From Streptomyces nymphaeiformis (GTDB taxonomy: Bacteria; Actinomycetota; Actinomycetes; Streptomycetales; Streptomycetaceae): DNA of 64,000 bases. The DNA lies in NCBI RefSeq assembly GCF_014203895.1, contig NZ_JACHJY010000009.1, positions 62,001 through 126,000 of the forward strand, read 5' to 3'. The position numbers and the translations under genes were made by a program. The notes below the pieces were generated by a model, which saw only the letters and a program-made list of their open reading frames with translations, was not told the DNA's origin and made no database searches. The first letter of the stretch is position 1, and every line of letters starts with the position of its first letter. Of the stretch, positions 7,807 through 16,451 are shown piece by piece.

Positions 7807-8750
7807 CGGTCCTGGTCCCCTTTCAGACGGCGTACGAGGGAGAGGGCGATGAGCACGGAGACGGCGGCGACCATCACGCAGCCCATGGCGGCGGCGTAGC
7901 CGAACTGCCCGTAGCGGAAGGCCTCTTCGTAGGCGAAGAGCATGGGGAGCCGGGTGCGGCCGCCCGGTCCGCCGTTGGTCAGGACGTAGACCAGGGCGAA
8001 GGAGTTGAAGTTCCAGATGAGGTTGAGGGCGGTGATGGCGAGGGCCACGGGCCGGAGCGCGGGCCAGGTGACGGTGCGGAAGCGGCGCCAGGCGCCGGCG
8101 CCGTCGAGGGCGGCGGCCTCGTGGAGTTCGCGCGGGGTGTTCTGGAGTCCGGCGAGCAGGGCGACGGTGGTCTGCGGCATGCCGGCCCAGACGCCGACGA
8201 CGATGACGGCGGGCAGGGCGGTGGCGAGCCCGGAGAGCCAGTCGCGGCCCTCGCCGAGGCCCAGGTTCCGGAGGGTCTCGTTGAGGATGCCGGCGTCGGG
8301 GTTGTAGACGAGCCGCCACATGATGCCGACGACGACCTCGGGCATCGCCCAGGGGACGATGGCGAGGGCCCGGGCAAGCCAGCGAAGGCGGAGGTCCTGG
8401 TTCAGCAGCAGGGCCAGGCCGAGGGCGAGCAGGAACTGCGGGACGGTGACCCCGGCGGCCCAGACCAGGCCGATGCGGAAGGACTCCCAGAAGAGGGTGT
8501 CGTGCAGCAGGTCCTGGAAGTTGAGGGCGCCCACCCAGCGGGTGGCCTGGACGCGGCCGGACTGGGCGTCGGTGAAGGCGAGCGCGATGCCGTAGAGGAG
8601 CGGGCCCACGCTGAGGACGAGGATCGGCAGGAGGGCCGGGAGCACCAGGAACCAGGCGCCGGGATCGGGGCCGCGCGGTCGTGCCCCGGGGGCGGCGGCG
8701 CGCGGTGCGCGCGCCCTGCCGGGCCGCTTCGTCGCGGTCACGGAGCTCAC
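7803..8750 (-). CDS. Sugar ABC transporter permease (MalF type)
   Basis: A 315-residue permease with an Arg/Pro-rich cytoplasmic N-terminus and about six membrane helices; the EAA loop is ELHEAAALDGAGAWRRFRTVT near residue 219. It is the first gene of the operon. I choose GTG 8750, about 7 bases after a GGGGG tract; ATG 8801 would add a 17-residue leader and remains possible. The region 8751-8896 between this gene and the divergent phosphotransferase must hold promoters for both; no consensus pair was clear. The N-terminal basic stretch (KRPGRARAPRAAAPGARPRG) is unusually long but common in Streptomyces MalF homologues. Confidence 0.9.
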   Translation of the reverse strand: MSSVTATKRPGRARAPRAAAPGARPRGPDPGAWFLVLPALLPILVLSVGPLLYGIALAFTDAQSGRVQATRWVGALNFQDLLHDTLFWESFRIGLVWAAGVTVPQFLLALGLALLLNQDLRLRWLARALAIVPWAMPEVVVGIMWRLVYNPDAGILNETLRNLGLGEGRDWLSGLATALPAVIVVGVWAGMPQTTVALLAGLQNTPRELHEAAALDGAGAWRRFRTVTWPALRPVALAITALNLIWNFNSFALVYVLTNGGPGGRTRLPMLFAYEEAFRYGQFGYAAAMGCVMVAAVSVLIALSLVRRLKGDQDR

Positions 8751-8896
8751 GATCGGACCCCCGTCTGTTGTCTGGTGACGCCGTCGTGGGAACCCCGTCA
8801 TGGTGCTGACGGCCCGTCGGCCCGTCAAGGCGACCGGCGCGGTGAGCTGCGCGGATGCGAGACTTTGGCGCAAACACACAGGTGAGGGAGAGGTCG

Positions 8897-9754
8897 ATGG
8901 ACGAGGCGCGGGCACGGGAGATCCTGGCCGGGGCGGAGCTGCCGGTCGCGGAGGCGCGGCTGCTCGCGCTCGGCGAGAACGCGGTCTTCGCGGTGGGCGA
9001 TCTGGTGGTGAAGGTCGGCCGGGACGCGGAGCTGTTCGCGCGGGCCGAGCGGGAGCTCGCGCTGGCGGCCTGGCTGGAATCGGCCGGTGTCCCGGCGGTC
9101 CGGGCCGCCGAGGAGAAGCCGCGGCTCGTGGACGGGCATCCGGTCACCCTGTGGCACCGGCTGCCGGACGCGGTACGGGCGACGGAGCCCCGCGATCTGG
9201 CCCCGCTGCTCCGGGCCGTGCACGCGCTGCCGGAGCCGGCGGGGTTCGCGCTCCCCCGGCGTGAGCTGCTCGGCGGGGTCGAGCGGTGGCTGCGGCTCGC
9301 GGGGGACGCGATCGACCCGGCGGACGCGGCGTTCCTGCGGGAACGGCGCGACTCCTTCGCCCCGGCGGCGGCCTCGCTCACCCCGCACCTGGCCCCGGGA
9401 CCCATCCACGGTGACGCCCTCCCCCGGAACGTCCACGTCGGCCCCGAGGGCCCGGTCCTGGTGGACCTGGAGACCTTCTCCTCGGACCTGCGCGAGCACG
9501 ACCTGGTGGTCCTCGCGCTCTCCCGGGACCGGTACGGCCTGGACCCGGCGGCGTACGAGGCCTTCACCGAGGCGTACGGCTGGGACGTCCGGGAGTGGGA
9601 GGGGTGCGCGGTGCTGCGCGGGGCACGGGAGACCGCGAGCTGCGCGTGGGTGGCGCAGCACGCACCGTCGAACCCGAAGGCGCTCGCCGAGTTCGAGCGG
9701 CGGGTGGCCTCGCTGCGGGACGGCGACCCCGAGGTGCGCTGGTACCCGTTCTGA
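8897..9754 (+). CDS. Aminoglycoside-phosphotransferase-like kinase
   Basis: A 285-residue protein with the APH/choline-kinase fold. The Brenner motif is HGDALPRNVHV with His 171 and Asp 173, followed by the metal-binding VDLET near 189-193. An early LVVKVGR (around residue 37) supplies the nucleotide-binding Lys. It would transfer phosphate from ATP to a small hydroxylated molecule; the acceptor is unknown, and resistance should not be assumed. Start ATG 8897 follows GGGAGAGG. It is divergent from the sugar transporter operon, which may hint at a sugar or amino-alcohol substrate, but this is inference only. Confidence 0.82.
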   Translation: MDEARAREILAGAELPVAEARLLALGENAVFAVGDLVVKVGRDAELFARAERELALAAWLESAGVPAVRAAEEKPRLVDGHPVTLWHRLPDAVRATEPRDLAPLLRAVHALPEPAGFALPRRELLGGVERWLRLAGDAIDPADAAFLRERRDSFAPAAASLTPHLAPGPIHGDALPRNVHVGPEGPVLVDLETFSSDLREHDLVVLALSRDRYGLDPAAYEAFTEAYGWDVREWEGCAVLRGARETASCAWVAQHAPSNPKALAEFERRVASLRDGDPEVRWYPF

Positions 9755-9799
9755 CATCATGTTCCCGTCGAACCGGCCGGTAACGAACGGGGTGTTGAG

Positions 9800-10630
9800 A
9801 TGCGTGTCGAACTGTCCGAGGTGACCCTCGACGTCGAGGTGAGCGGGGAGGGACCGGCCGTGCTGCTCGTGCACGGCTTCCCCGACAGCCACCACCTGTG
9901 GCGGCACCAGGTCGCGGCGCTGAACGCGGCCGGCTTCACGACCGTGGCCCCGACCCTGCGGGGCTTCGGCGCCTCGGAGCGTCCGGAGGGCGGCGTGGAG
10001 GCGTACCACCCGGGCAAGCACGTCGGCGACCTGGTCGAGCTGCTCGCCCGGCTGGAACTGGACCGGGTCCACCTGGTGGGCCACGACTGGGGTTCGGGCA
10101 TCGCCCAGGGCCTGACCCAGTTCTTCCCCGACCGGGTGCGGAGCCTGAGCATCCTGTCCGTGGGGCATCTGGCGTCGATCCGGGCTGCGGGCTGGGAGCA
10201 GAAGCAGCGCTCCTGGTACATGCTGCTGTTCCAGCTGGCCGGGCTCGCCGAGGACTGGCTGGCGCGGGACGACTTCGCGGGGATGCGGGACATGCTGGGC
10301 GAGCACCCGGACGCGGAGGCCGTGATCGAGGGGCTGCGGGCGCCTGGCGCGCTGACGGCCGCGCTGAACGTCTACCGCGCCGGCATCCCGGCGGAGGTCC
10401 AGTTCGGCCCCGAGGCGCCGGCGGTGCCGCTGCCGGAGTCCGTGCCGGTGATGGGCGTGTGGTCGACCGGCGACCGGTTCCTCACCGAGCGGTCGATGTC
10501 CGGGACGGCCGAGTTCGTGAACGGCCCCTGGCGCTACGAGCGCGTCGAGGACGCCGGCCACTGGCTCCAGCTGGACCAGCCGGAGAAGGTCAACGAGCTG
10601 CTGCTGTCCTTCCTCAAGGAGAACTCCTGA
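9800..10630 (+). CDS. Alpha/beta hydrolase, epoxide-hydrolase-like
   Basis: A 276-residue cytoplasmic alpha/beta hydrolase. The oxyanion region reads LLVHGFPDSHHLWRHQ near 23-38. The nucleophile elbow is GHDWG with Asp 96, the acid nucleophile expected in epoxide hydrolases and haloalkane dehalogenases rather than esterases (Ser). The catalytic His is in DAGHW at 254. Downstream PTLRGFGASERP is the usual cap-proximal motif. The likely reaction is hydrolysis of an epoxide or related bond; a substrate cannot be named. It follows the kinase gene after 45 bases in the same direction, so the two may share a transcript. Confidence 0.88.
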   Translation: MRVELSEVTLDVEVSGEGPAVLLVHGFPDSHHLWRHQVAALNAAGFTTVAPTLRGFGASERPEGGVEAYHPGKHVGDLVELLARLELDRVHLVGHDWGSGIAQGLTQFFPDRVRSLSILSVGHLASIRAAGWEQKQRSWYMLLFQLAGLAEDWLARDDFAGMRDMLGEHPDAEAVIEGLRAPGALTAALNVYRAGIPAEVQFGPEAPAVPLPESVPVMGVWSTGDRFLTERSMSGTAEFVNGPWRYERVEDAGHWLQLDQPEKVNELLLSFLKENS

Positions 10631-10931
10631 CGGGCCGGTTCCGGTCGATCGCCCCTGATCCCGGCTGACCGGTTCCGTCGGCGGTCGACGGATGGTGATC
10701 GTTTCCATGGGCGGGGCTCGGCGGAGGGCGCGTTCAAACGCTCCTGGAGAGTGAGTCCGGCGCGGTCCGACGGGACCGGGGGCGGTGTCCATTTTCCACG
10801 CTTCCGCTCCTTCTGGGCTGGAACGATGCCGACCGTCTCCGCCGCGCGGGCCGGGAGGGCCGGGAACCGGCGGGGACGTCCCGGTACCCGGCGCCGACCG
10901 GCTGGTCGGCCACAGTGAAGAGGACCGCTTC
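10631..10931. other. 301-bp gene-free leader region before the CocE-like hydrolase gene
   Basis: No convincing gene lies here. An upstream in-frame ATG at 10785 would add 49 Gly/Pro-rich residues to the next protein and is rejected in favour of GTG 10932. Two near-identical CCGGTTCCG blocks lie at about 10636-10644 and 10669-10677. A promoter is probably contained in 10740-10900 but no consensus -35/-10 pair stands out. Confidence 0.5.
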
Positions 10932-12779
10932 GTGAGCAACCCTCAGGACGACAACGAGATCACCGCGGTCACCGCCGCCGAGGTGGCCCGGATCGCCGAC
11001 CAGGGCGTCTACGCCTCCGCCACCGAGCTCGACCCGGCCACCGTCCATCTGGCCGAGGCCCTGCTCGCCACGCTGGACGGCTCGGCCGAGAGCACCTTGC
11101 TCCCGCCCGAGCTCCAGCAGCTGACGGAGCAGGTGAAGGCCAGGGCTACCCTCGACCGCCTCACGATCACGGCGGACGACGGGGTGCGCCTTTCGGCGTT
11201 CACGATCAAGCTCAACGGCGACGAGCCCCGCCCGGTGGTGATCGTGCCGGCGGGCTGGACGCCGCTCGGCTGGGCGCTCTTCGTGTACACGTACCTCCAG
11301 CTGGCCGTGCGCGGCTATCACGTCCTCGCGTACACCCCGCGCGGCATCGGGCAGACGTTCCCCCTGCCGGGCGGCGGTTACGTCGACGCGTTCTTCACCT
11401 CCGGCGGCACGATCGACGTCGCCGGCCCGAACGACTGGCGCGACGGCTCCACCGTCATCGACTACGCGCAGCGGCACTTCAACCCGAGCAAGATCGCGTT
11501 CCTCGGTGAGTCGTACGGGTCCGGCATCAGCCAGCTCGTCGCGGCGCACGACCCGGCCGCCCGCGTCGACGCGGTCGTGGCCCTGAGCACCTGGGGCAAC
11601 CTCGCCACCAGCCTCTACGACAACGGCACCCGGCACCTGAAGGCCGTGGAAGCCCTGGTCAATCTCACCGGCGGCCCCAAGGAGCGGAAGTTCGACGCCC
11701 CCACCCTGAAGCTCCTGGAGGACTTCGAGGCCGGAACGAACATGAAGGAGGTGGTGGACTGGGCCACGGAGCGCGCGCCGGCCCATTACCTCGCCGAAAC
11801 CAACGCCCGGAACGTCCCCACCTTCTTCTCCAACACCTGGCACGAGACGCTGTTCCCGGTCAACCAGGTCGTCGAGCACTTCGAGCGGCTGACCGTGCCC
11901 AAGCATCTGAACCTGTGGATCGGCGACCACGCCGCTCCGGAGGGCGCCGGGCTCACCATCCCGTTCAGCGGGCCGAACCTCCCCGTCGAGGAGGCCTTCG
12001 CCTGGCTCGACCACCATGTGCTCGGCGCCGCCAACGGCGTGCCCGAGTGGCCTGCGGTCAACAGCCAGATCATGTTCACGTACAAGACGCGGACCGACCC
12101 GGAGACCGGGAAGACCGTCATCACCGAGCCCGCCGTCCGCGAGCCCAAGTCCTCCTGGGCGGAGGTCACCACCTCCACCGAGTCCTGGTATCTGACCGCC
12201 GTCGGCTCCGACAGCCGTGACGGCGGCCTCGCCGGGGAGGTGGAGACCGGCTGGAAGCGGGAGTTCACCGCAGGCCGGCTCACGGACGCCACCGCGGTCG
12301 ACGCCCTCATCGAAACCGGCCAGGCCGAGTGGCAGGGCACCCCGAAGACCTACCCCACGGACACGTTCGACCGCCGGCACCTCGCCGTCTGGACCAGCGC
12401 CCCGCTCGACGCCGGCACGAACGGGACCGCCCGCCGCATCCGGGGCGTTCCCGAGCTCACGCTCGGAGTCCGCAGCAGCGCCGCCTCGGCGACGCTCGTG
12501 GCCTACCTCTTCGACGTCAGCGCCGACGACACGGCGCGCATCATCACCCACGAGCCCCTCACGCTGACTGACCTGACGCCCGGCGAGGAGCACACGGCCA
12601 CCTGGAAGCTCCAGGCAGCGGGCTACGACGTGGCCGCGGGCCACCGCCTCATGCTCGTGGTGAACAGCAAGGACCAGCTCTACTCCGACGCCCTCACCGA
12701 CGCCGGGGCCGACAGCGGCACGACCACGCTCACGTCCGTCGACGGCGAGGCGGCCCACCTGAAGCTGCCGCTGGGCTGA
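10932..12779 (+). CDS. CocE/NonD-type X-Pro dipeptidyl-peptidase-like hydrolase
   Basis: A 615-residue soluble hydrolase of the CocE/S15 peptidase superfamily. The nucleophile elbow is GESYGSG with Ser 194, after a long alpha/beta start (VVIVPAGWTPLGWALFVYTY near 95-114). The C-terminal half (from about residue 500) has the beta-jelly-roll of this superfamily (LAVWTSAPLDAG, IRGVPELTLGVRS). No signal peptide is visible, so it should act in the cytoplasm, although many relatives are exported. The substrate may be an ester, amide or acyl-peptide; the family name is structural. Start GTG 10932 lies a few bases after GAAGAGGA. No partner genes are evident. Confidence 0.85.
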   Translation: MSNPQDDNEITAVTAAEVARIADQGVYASATELDPATVHLAEALLATLDGSAESTLLPPELQQLTEQVKARATLDRLTITADDGVRLSAFTIKLNGDEPRPVVIVPAGWTPLGWALFVYTYLQLAVRGYHVLAYTPRGIGQTFPLPGGGYVDAFFTSGGTIDVAGPNDWRDGSTVIDYAQRHFNPSKIAFLGESYGSGISQLVAAHDPAARVDAVVALSTWGNLATSLYDNGTRHLKAVEALVNLTGGPKERKFDAPTLKLLEDFEAGTNMKEVVDWATERAPAHYLAETNARNVPTFFSNTWHETLFPVNQVVEHFERLTVPKHLNLWIGDHAAPEGAGLTIPFSGPNLPVEEAFAWLDHHVLGAANGVPEWPAVNSQIMFTYKTRTDPETGKTVITEPAVREPKSSWAEVTTSTESWYLTAVGSDSRDGGLAGEVETGWKREFTAGRLTDATAVDALIETGQAEWQGTPKTYPTDTFDRRHLAVWTSAPLDAGTNGTARRIRGVPELTLGVRSSAASATLVAYLFDVSADDTARIITHEPLTLTDLTPGEEHTATWKLQAAGYDVAAGHRLMLVVNSKDQLYSDALTDAGADSGTTTLTSVDGEAAHLKLPLG

Positions 12780-12802
12780 TACGGCCGATGCACCCGGGCG
12801 GG

Positions 12803-13525
12803 TCAGACCGCCGCCGCGACCGTCTCGCGCAAGGGCCACGTGGAGTCGACGACCGCCTCCGCGTCGCCCTTGCGGCGCAGGAAGGCCTGGAAGTCCTCGG
12901 CCCAGGCGCGGTACCAGCCGATCTGGCGCTCGTGCAGCGCGGCCGGGTCGAGGGCGGCGACCTGCGGGTGCCGCTCGGCTATCGCGACGGCGACCCGGAC
13001 GGCGGCGAGCGCGTCGGCCGCGGCCTGGTGGGCGGCCTCCAGGACCACGCCGTACTCCCCGCAGACCGCCTCCAGGGTGCGCTTGCCGCGCCGGTAGCGG
13101 TCGACGGCCCGGTCGATGGTGTACGGGTCGACGACCGGTCCGATCGCCGCCCCACCGAGCCGCTCCTCCAGGGAGGGCAGCCCGTGGCGGCGCAGCTCGG
13201 CGGCGAGGAGCGTGAGGTCGAAGGAGGCGTTGTACGCGACGACGGGCACGCCCTGCTTCCAGTAGCCGGTCAGGGTCTCGGCGATCTCGTCGGCGACCTC
13301 CCGCACCGGCCGGCCCTCGGCGGCCGCGCGCTCGGTGCTGATGCCGTGGATCGCGGAGGCCTGCTCCGGGATGCGGATGCCCGGGTCGGCGAGCCAGTCG
13401 CGCTGCCGGGACACCCGGCCGCCGTGGTAGCCGACGATCGAGGCCGTGACGATCCGGGCCTCCAGCGGATCGGTGCCGGTCGTCTCCAGGTCGAAGCCGA
13501 CCAGCGGTTCCGCGTGCCAAGCCAT
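12803..13525 (-). CDS. DnaQ-like DEDDh 3'-5' exonuclease
   Basis: A 240-residue exonuclease-fold protein. ExoI FDLETTGTD gives Asp 12 and Glu 14, ExoII NASFDLTLL gives the third acidic residue near 109, and ExoIII HQAAADA gives the catalytic His and last Asp near 168. These form a complete DEDDh site, so activity on DNA or RNA 3' ends is expected. It has no polymerase domain and is longer than a minimal epsilon core; the C-terminal 60 residues are helical and Arg-rich. Start ATG 13525 lies 7 bases after AAGGAGG. It is convergent with the CocE-like gene, with 23 bases between stops. A repair or RNA-processing role is possible. Confidence 0.9.
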   Translation of the reverse strand: MAWHAEPLVGFDLETTGTDPLEARIVTASIVGYHGGRVSRQRDWLADPGIRIPEQASAIHGISTERAAAEGRPVREVADEIAETLTGYWKQGVPVVAYNASFDLTLLAAELRRHGLPSLEERLGGAAIGPVVDPYTIDRAVDRYRRGKRTLEAVCGEYGVVLEAAHQAAADALAAVRVAVAIAERHPQVAALDPAALHERQIGWYRAWAEDFQAFLRRKGDAEAVVDSTWPLRETVAAAV

Positions 13526-13612
13526 CGGGTCCTCCTTACGTGATCTCCCCCGTGGTGCTGAACACCCTCGCACGCACCACTGACAACGCCCCCCGCCGCC
13601 CCGGGCGAGAGG

Positions 13613-14935
13613 TCAGGAGACGGGCCGGGAGTCGAGCCAGACCGACTCGAATTCCTCCCGATATGTCTCGAAAAGTCCGTGATCTCCGTCACGGGCGGAC
13701 TGCCCGTGCCGGACGACGTTCCGGCCGCCGCCGCGCAGGACGAGGACCGGGGCCTCCATGCCCCGGGCCCGGCGCAGATAGGACTGGACGACGCCGACCC
13801 CGTCCGGTCCGTCGCCGTCCACCAGGTAGGCGGTGAAGCGGGGGGTCTCGTCGAAGACGTGGATCTGGAAGGCCCCCGGGTCGCGCAGCTTCGAGCGGAC
13901 CCGGCGCATGTGCAGGATGTTCATCTCGACCGAGCGGCTGAGCTCGCCCTTCTTCAGGCCGAGTTCGCGCTCGCGGCGCTTGACGGCGCTGCTCGCGGGG
14001 TTGAGGAAGAGGAGCCGGGTCCGGCAGCCGGACTCGGCGAGGCGGACCATGCGGCGGCCGGAGAAGTTCTGCACGAGCAGGTTCAGGCCTATGCCGGTGG
14101 CGTCGAGACGCCGCGCCCCGCCGAAGAGGTCCTCGGCGGGCAGCTGTCGCTGGAGCCGGACGCGGTCGGGATGGACGGAGACGACGTCCGCGTACCGGTC
14201 GCCGACGAGGTCCTCGACCGCGTCCACGGGCAGCCGGTCGGCGGACGGCACCGCGGCGCCGCTGCCGAGGATCTCCAGGATCCGGGCGGAGGCCCGCTCG
14301 GACTGGGCGAGGACGGTCAGCGAGAGGGCCCGGTTGCGGGAGACCACGTTCCGCGTGACCTCCAGCTCGTCGAGGGCGAGTTCGACCTCGCGCCGGTCGT
14401 CGAAGTAGGGCTCGAAGCACGGCCAGTGCTGCACCATCAGCTCCCGCAGCTGCGGCAGCGTGAGGAAGCTCAGCACGTTGTCGTCGGCCGGGTCGAGGAG
14501 GTAGCCCTTGCGCCGGGAGACCTCGCGGACGGCGACCGCCCGCTGGACCCACTCCTGGCCGGCCGGTCCGGCCGCGGCCACCACCCACTCCTCGCCGTGC
14601 ACCGGTTCGTACACGGGCCGCAGGACGGCGGCGACCACGGCCCGCAGCCGCTGTTCGACGAGGTTCAGCCAGATGTAGGCGCGGCCGGCGCGCTGGGCCC
14701 GGGTGCGGACCTCGCTCCAGGCCTCGGCGCCCCAGTCGAGCTCCGCCCCGATCTCCACCGGCCGTCCGACGGTGACCGTGCCGGGCGGCACGACCGTCCC
14801 CGGCGGCAGGACCACGCCCGGAGGGACGGCCGCGCCCGGCGGCGCGGCCGCACCGGGCGGCGCCTCTGCGGGGTCGGCCGGGCCCCCCTCGTGACCCGCG
14901 TCACCTGGGGGCAGCTCCAGACCTCCCGAGCTCAC
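13613..14935 (-). CDS. SAV2148-type HEPN-domain protein
   Basis: A 440-residue protein of a Streptomyces-conserved family usually named after SAV2148. The first 60 residues are a low-complexity Pro/Gly/Ala tract (repeated PPGAAVPPG-like units), followed by a helical HEPN-like domain (WLNLVEQRLRAVVAAVLRP near 90-108). The second half contains IHVFDETPRFTAYLVDGDG, a segment shared with nucleotide- or HKD-type signalling domains. HEPN domains often act as RNases or RNA-binding partners, but the canonical RxxxxH site is not obvious. Start GTG 14935 gives the conserved beginning SSGGLELPPG. It may be co-transcribed with the exonuclease gene 87 bases downstream. Function is unknown. Confidence 0.8.
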   Translation of the reverse strand: MSSGGLELPPGDAGHEGGPADPAEAPPGAAAPPGAAVPPGVVLPPGTVVPPGTVTVGRPVEIGAELDWGAEAWSEVRTRAQRAGRAYIWLNLVEQRLRAVVAAVLRPVYEPVHGEEWVVAAAGPAGQEWVQRAVAVREVSRRKGYLLDPADDNVLSFLTLPQLRELMVQHWPCFEPYFDDRREVELALDELEVTRNVVSRNRALSLTVLAQSERASARILEILGSGAAVPSADRLPVDAVEDLVGDRYADVVSVHPDRVRLQRQLPAEDLFGGARRLDATGIGLNLLVQNFSGRRMVRLAESGCRTRLLFLNPASSAVKRRERELGLKKGELSRSVEMNILHMRRVRSKLRDPGAFQIHVFDETPRFTAYLVDGDGPDGVGVVQSYLRRARGMEAPVLVLRGGGRNVVRHGQSARDGDHGLFETYREEFESVWLDSRPVS

Positions 14936-15056
14936 CCGCGCACCGCCTTCTGCTCCCGGACACCCGTTCCGGCGGACAGGATGACCATGTGACAACGATC
15001 AAGGAAGGGTACTCCGCGAGCGGGAGGCGGTGCAGCAGGATCGTCAGGCTGCTTCC

Positions 15057-16397
15057 TCAACTCCCCAGATCCGGCTGCCCGTTCTGGGAGGCGAGATCGG
15101 CCGGAGTGAGCGGATTCATAGCGGTTACGTCCCTGGGCACGAGCTGGAAGCCCTGCCAGTGGACCGGCATCGGCTGCTGGTCCTCGTCCCGGGCGATGTG
15201 GTGGAACCCGATGTTGACCCACACGGACGGGTTGGTCAGGGTCTCGCCGTTGACCCACTTGTCGACGCTGTCACCGGCGCCCGCCGCGCAGTCGCCGGTG
15301 TTGTTGCTGGCGAACTTCTCGCAGGCGCGCGCCTGGGTGAAGTAGACGTCGTGCTTGGTGAAGGGCCGGCCGGCGTGGGTGTCGGTGTGGCCGGGCACGA
15401 TCTCGTACGAGCGGGCGTGGCCGTCGGCGTTCTTGCCGGTATCGCTGACCACCCGCCACCAGCGCATGTTCTTCGCGTCGCCCGCGAGTTCCTTGGTGAC
15501 GGTCGTGCGCGTCGTCTTCACCTTGGGTCCGCCGCCGGAGGCCGGGGCCGCGGTGACGGTGGAGTCGAACTGCTCGATCCGGCCCTTGGTGGAGCCGTCG
15601 AGGCCGAAGTCGAGCTTCCAGAAGACGTTGTGGGCGTGGCTGGTGGCATAGCCGCGGGCGCCCTTGCCGAGGGGCCAGCCGCGTCCGTCGGTGGCGTTGT
15701 AGTCGACGGGCGAGAGGCTGCCGGTGGCCCCGACGTTGGCGCCGATGGTGCCGTCGGCGGTGAAGCGCCACTCGGTGATGTACTCGTACCAGCCGACCTT
15801 GTTGACGGTGTAGACGAGCAGGTCCTTGGCCTGCGCCGCCCAGACCTTGGAGCCGTTGTCGCTGGCCATGCGGTACGCGTGCCCGCGCGCCCGCGTGGTG
15901 GTGCACAGGCCCTTGACGTCGCCGACCTCGGCCACCTTGATCGTGGTGAGGGTGCCGCCGGGGCACTCGGCCGGCTTGAGGTTCTGCAGGCCCCAGCCGA
16001 AACCGGCGCCGGTGAGGTCGTCGTACTCGGCGCCGCCGTCGTCGTACGGCACGTGGATCTGGGCGAGCCGGGCGCTGTTGAGGACGCGGATGGGCGCGGC
16101 GGCGCCGGGCGGCTGGTAGGTGACCCGGTCGAGCGTGAGCCCGGCGTCGGTGTCGTAGCGCCAGCACATGCGCCAGGTGGTGCCGCCGTCGAGCTTCTGC
16201 GTGATGCGGTACGCGGCCGAGCAGTCGGGCGTCGCGGCGGCGGGCCTCGCGCCCGCCGTCGGGGGCGGCGGGTTCGGGACGGCGACGGCGCCGGTCGCGG
16301 GTCCGGCGGCGGCCGTGGCGGTGCCGAGCAGGGCGGCTGCGGTCAGGACGGCGCCCCGCTTGCGGGTGCGCCGGTTCTGGTTGCGCGTGGTGGACAT
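15057..16397 (-). CDS. Secreted copper amine oxidase, catalytic-domain protein
   Basis: A 446-residue exported protein with an Arg-rich signal peptide (RRTRKRGAVLTAAALL). It carries the core of copper amine oxidases, which oxidise primary amines to aldehydes with a self-made topaquinone. Expected residues are present: catalytic Asp in HVPYDDGG (119/120), the quinone-forming Tyr 204 in WYEYI, copper His 254 and 256 in SHAHN, and the third His near 400 in GFHHIARDEDQQPMPVHW. The normal Asn before the Tyr is Trp here. The N2/N3 domains are missing from this chain but resemble the neighbouring gene product 54 bases upstream, so the enzyme appears to be split in two. Confidence 0.85.
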   Translation of the reverse strand: MSTTRNQNRRTRKRGAVLTAAALLGTATAAAGPATGAVAVPNPPPPTAGARPAAATPDCSAAYRITQKLDGGTTWRMCWRYDTDAGLTLDRVTYQPPGAAAPIRVLNSARLAQIHVPYDDGGAEYDDLTGAGFGWGLQNLKPAECPGGTLTTIKVAEVGDVKGLCTTTRARGHAYRMASDNGSKVWAAQAKDLLVYTVNKVGWYEYITEWRFTADGTIGANVGATGSLSPVDYNATDGRGWPLGKGARGYATSHAHNVFWKLDFGLDGSTKGRIEQFDSTVTAAPASGGGPKVKTTRTTVTKELAGDAKNMRWWRVVSDTGKNADGHARSYEIVPGHTDTHAGRPFTKHDVYFTQARACEKFASNNTGDCAAGAGDSVDKWVNGETLTNPSVWVNIGFHHIARDEDQQPMPVHWQGFQLVPRDVTAMNPLTPADLASQNGQPDLGS

Positions 16398-16451
16398 GGG
16401 GACGTACTCCCTCGTACGTGTCGTGAGGCTGTGGAGTGGCCGGGCCGGTGG

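Noticed and set aside
8897..9754. Aminoglycoside resistance gene
   Set aside because: The Brenner motif only shows an APH-like kinase; the family includes many metabolic kinases and nothing nearby suggests resistance.
10785..10931. Start of the CocE-like protein at ATG 10785
   Set aside because: It would add a Gly/Pro-rich, unconserved-looking extension; GTG 10932 has a good ribosome binding site and the family start follows it.
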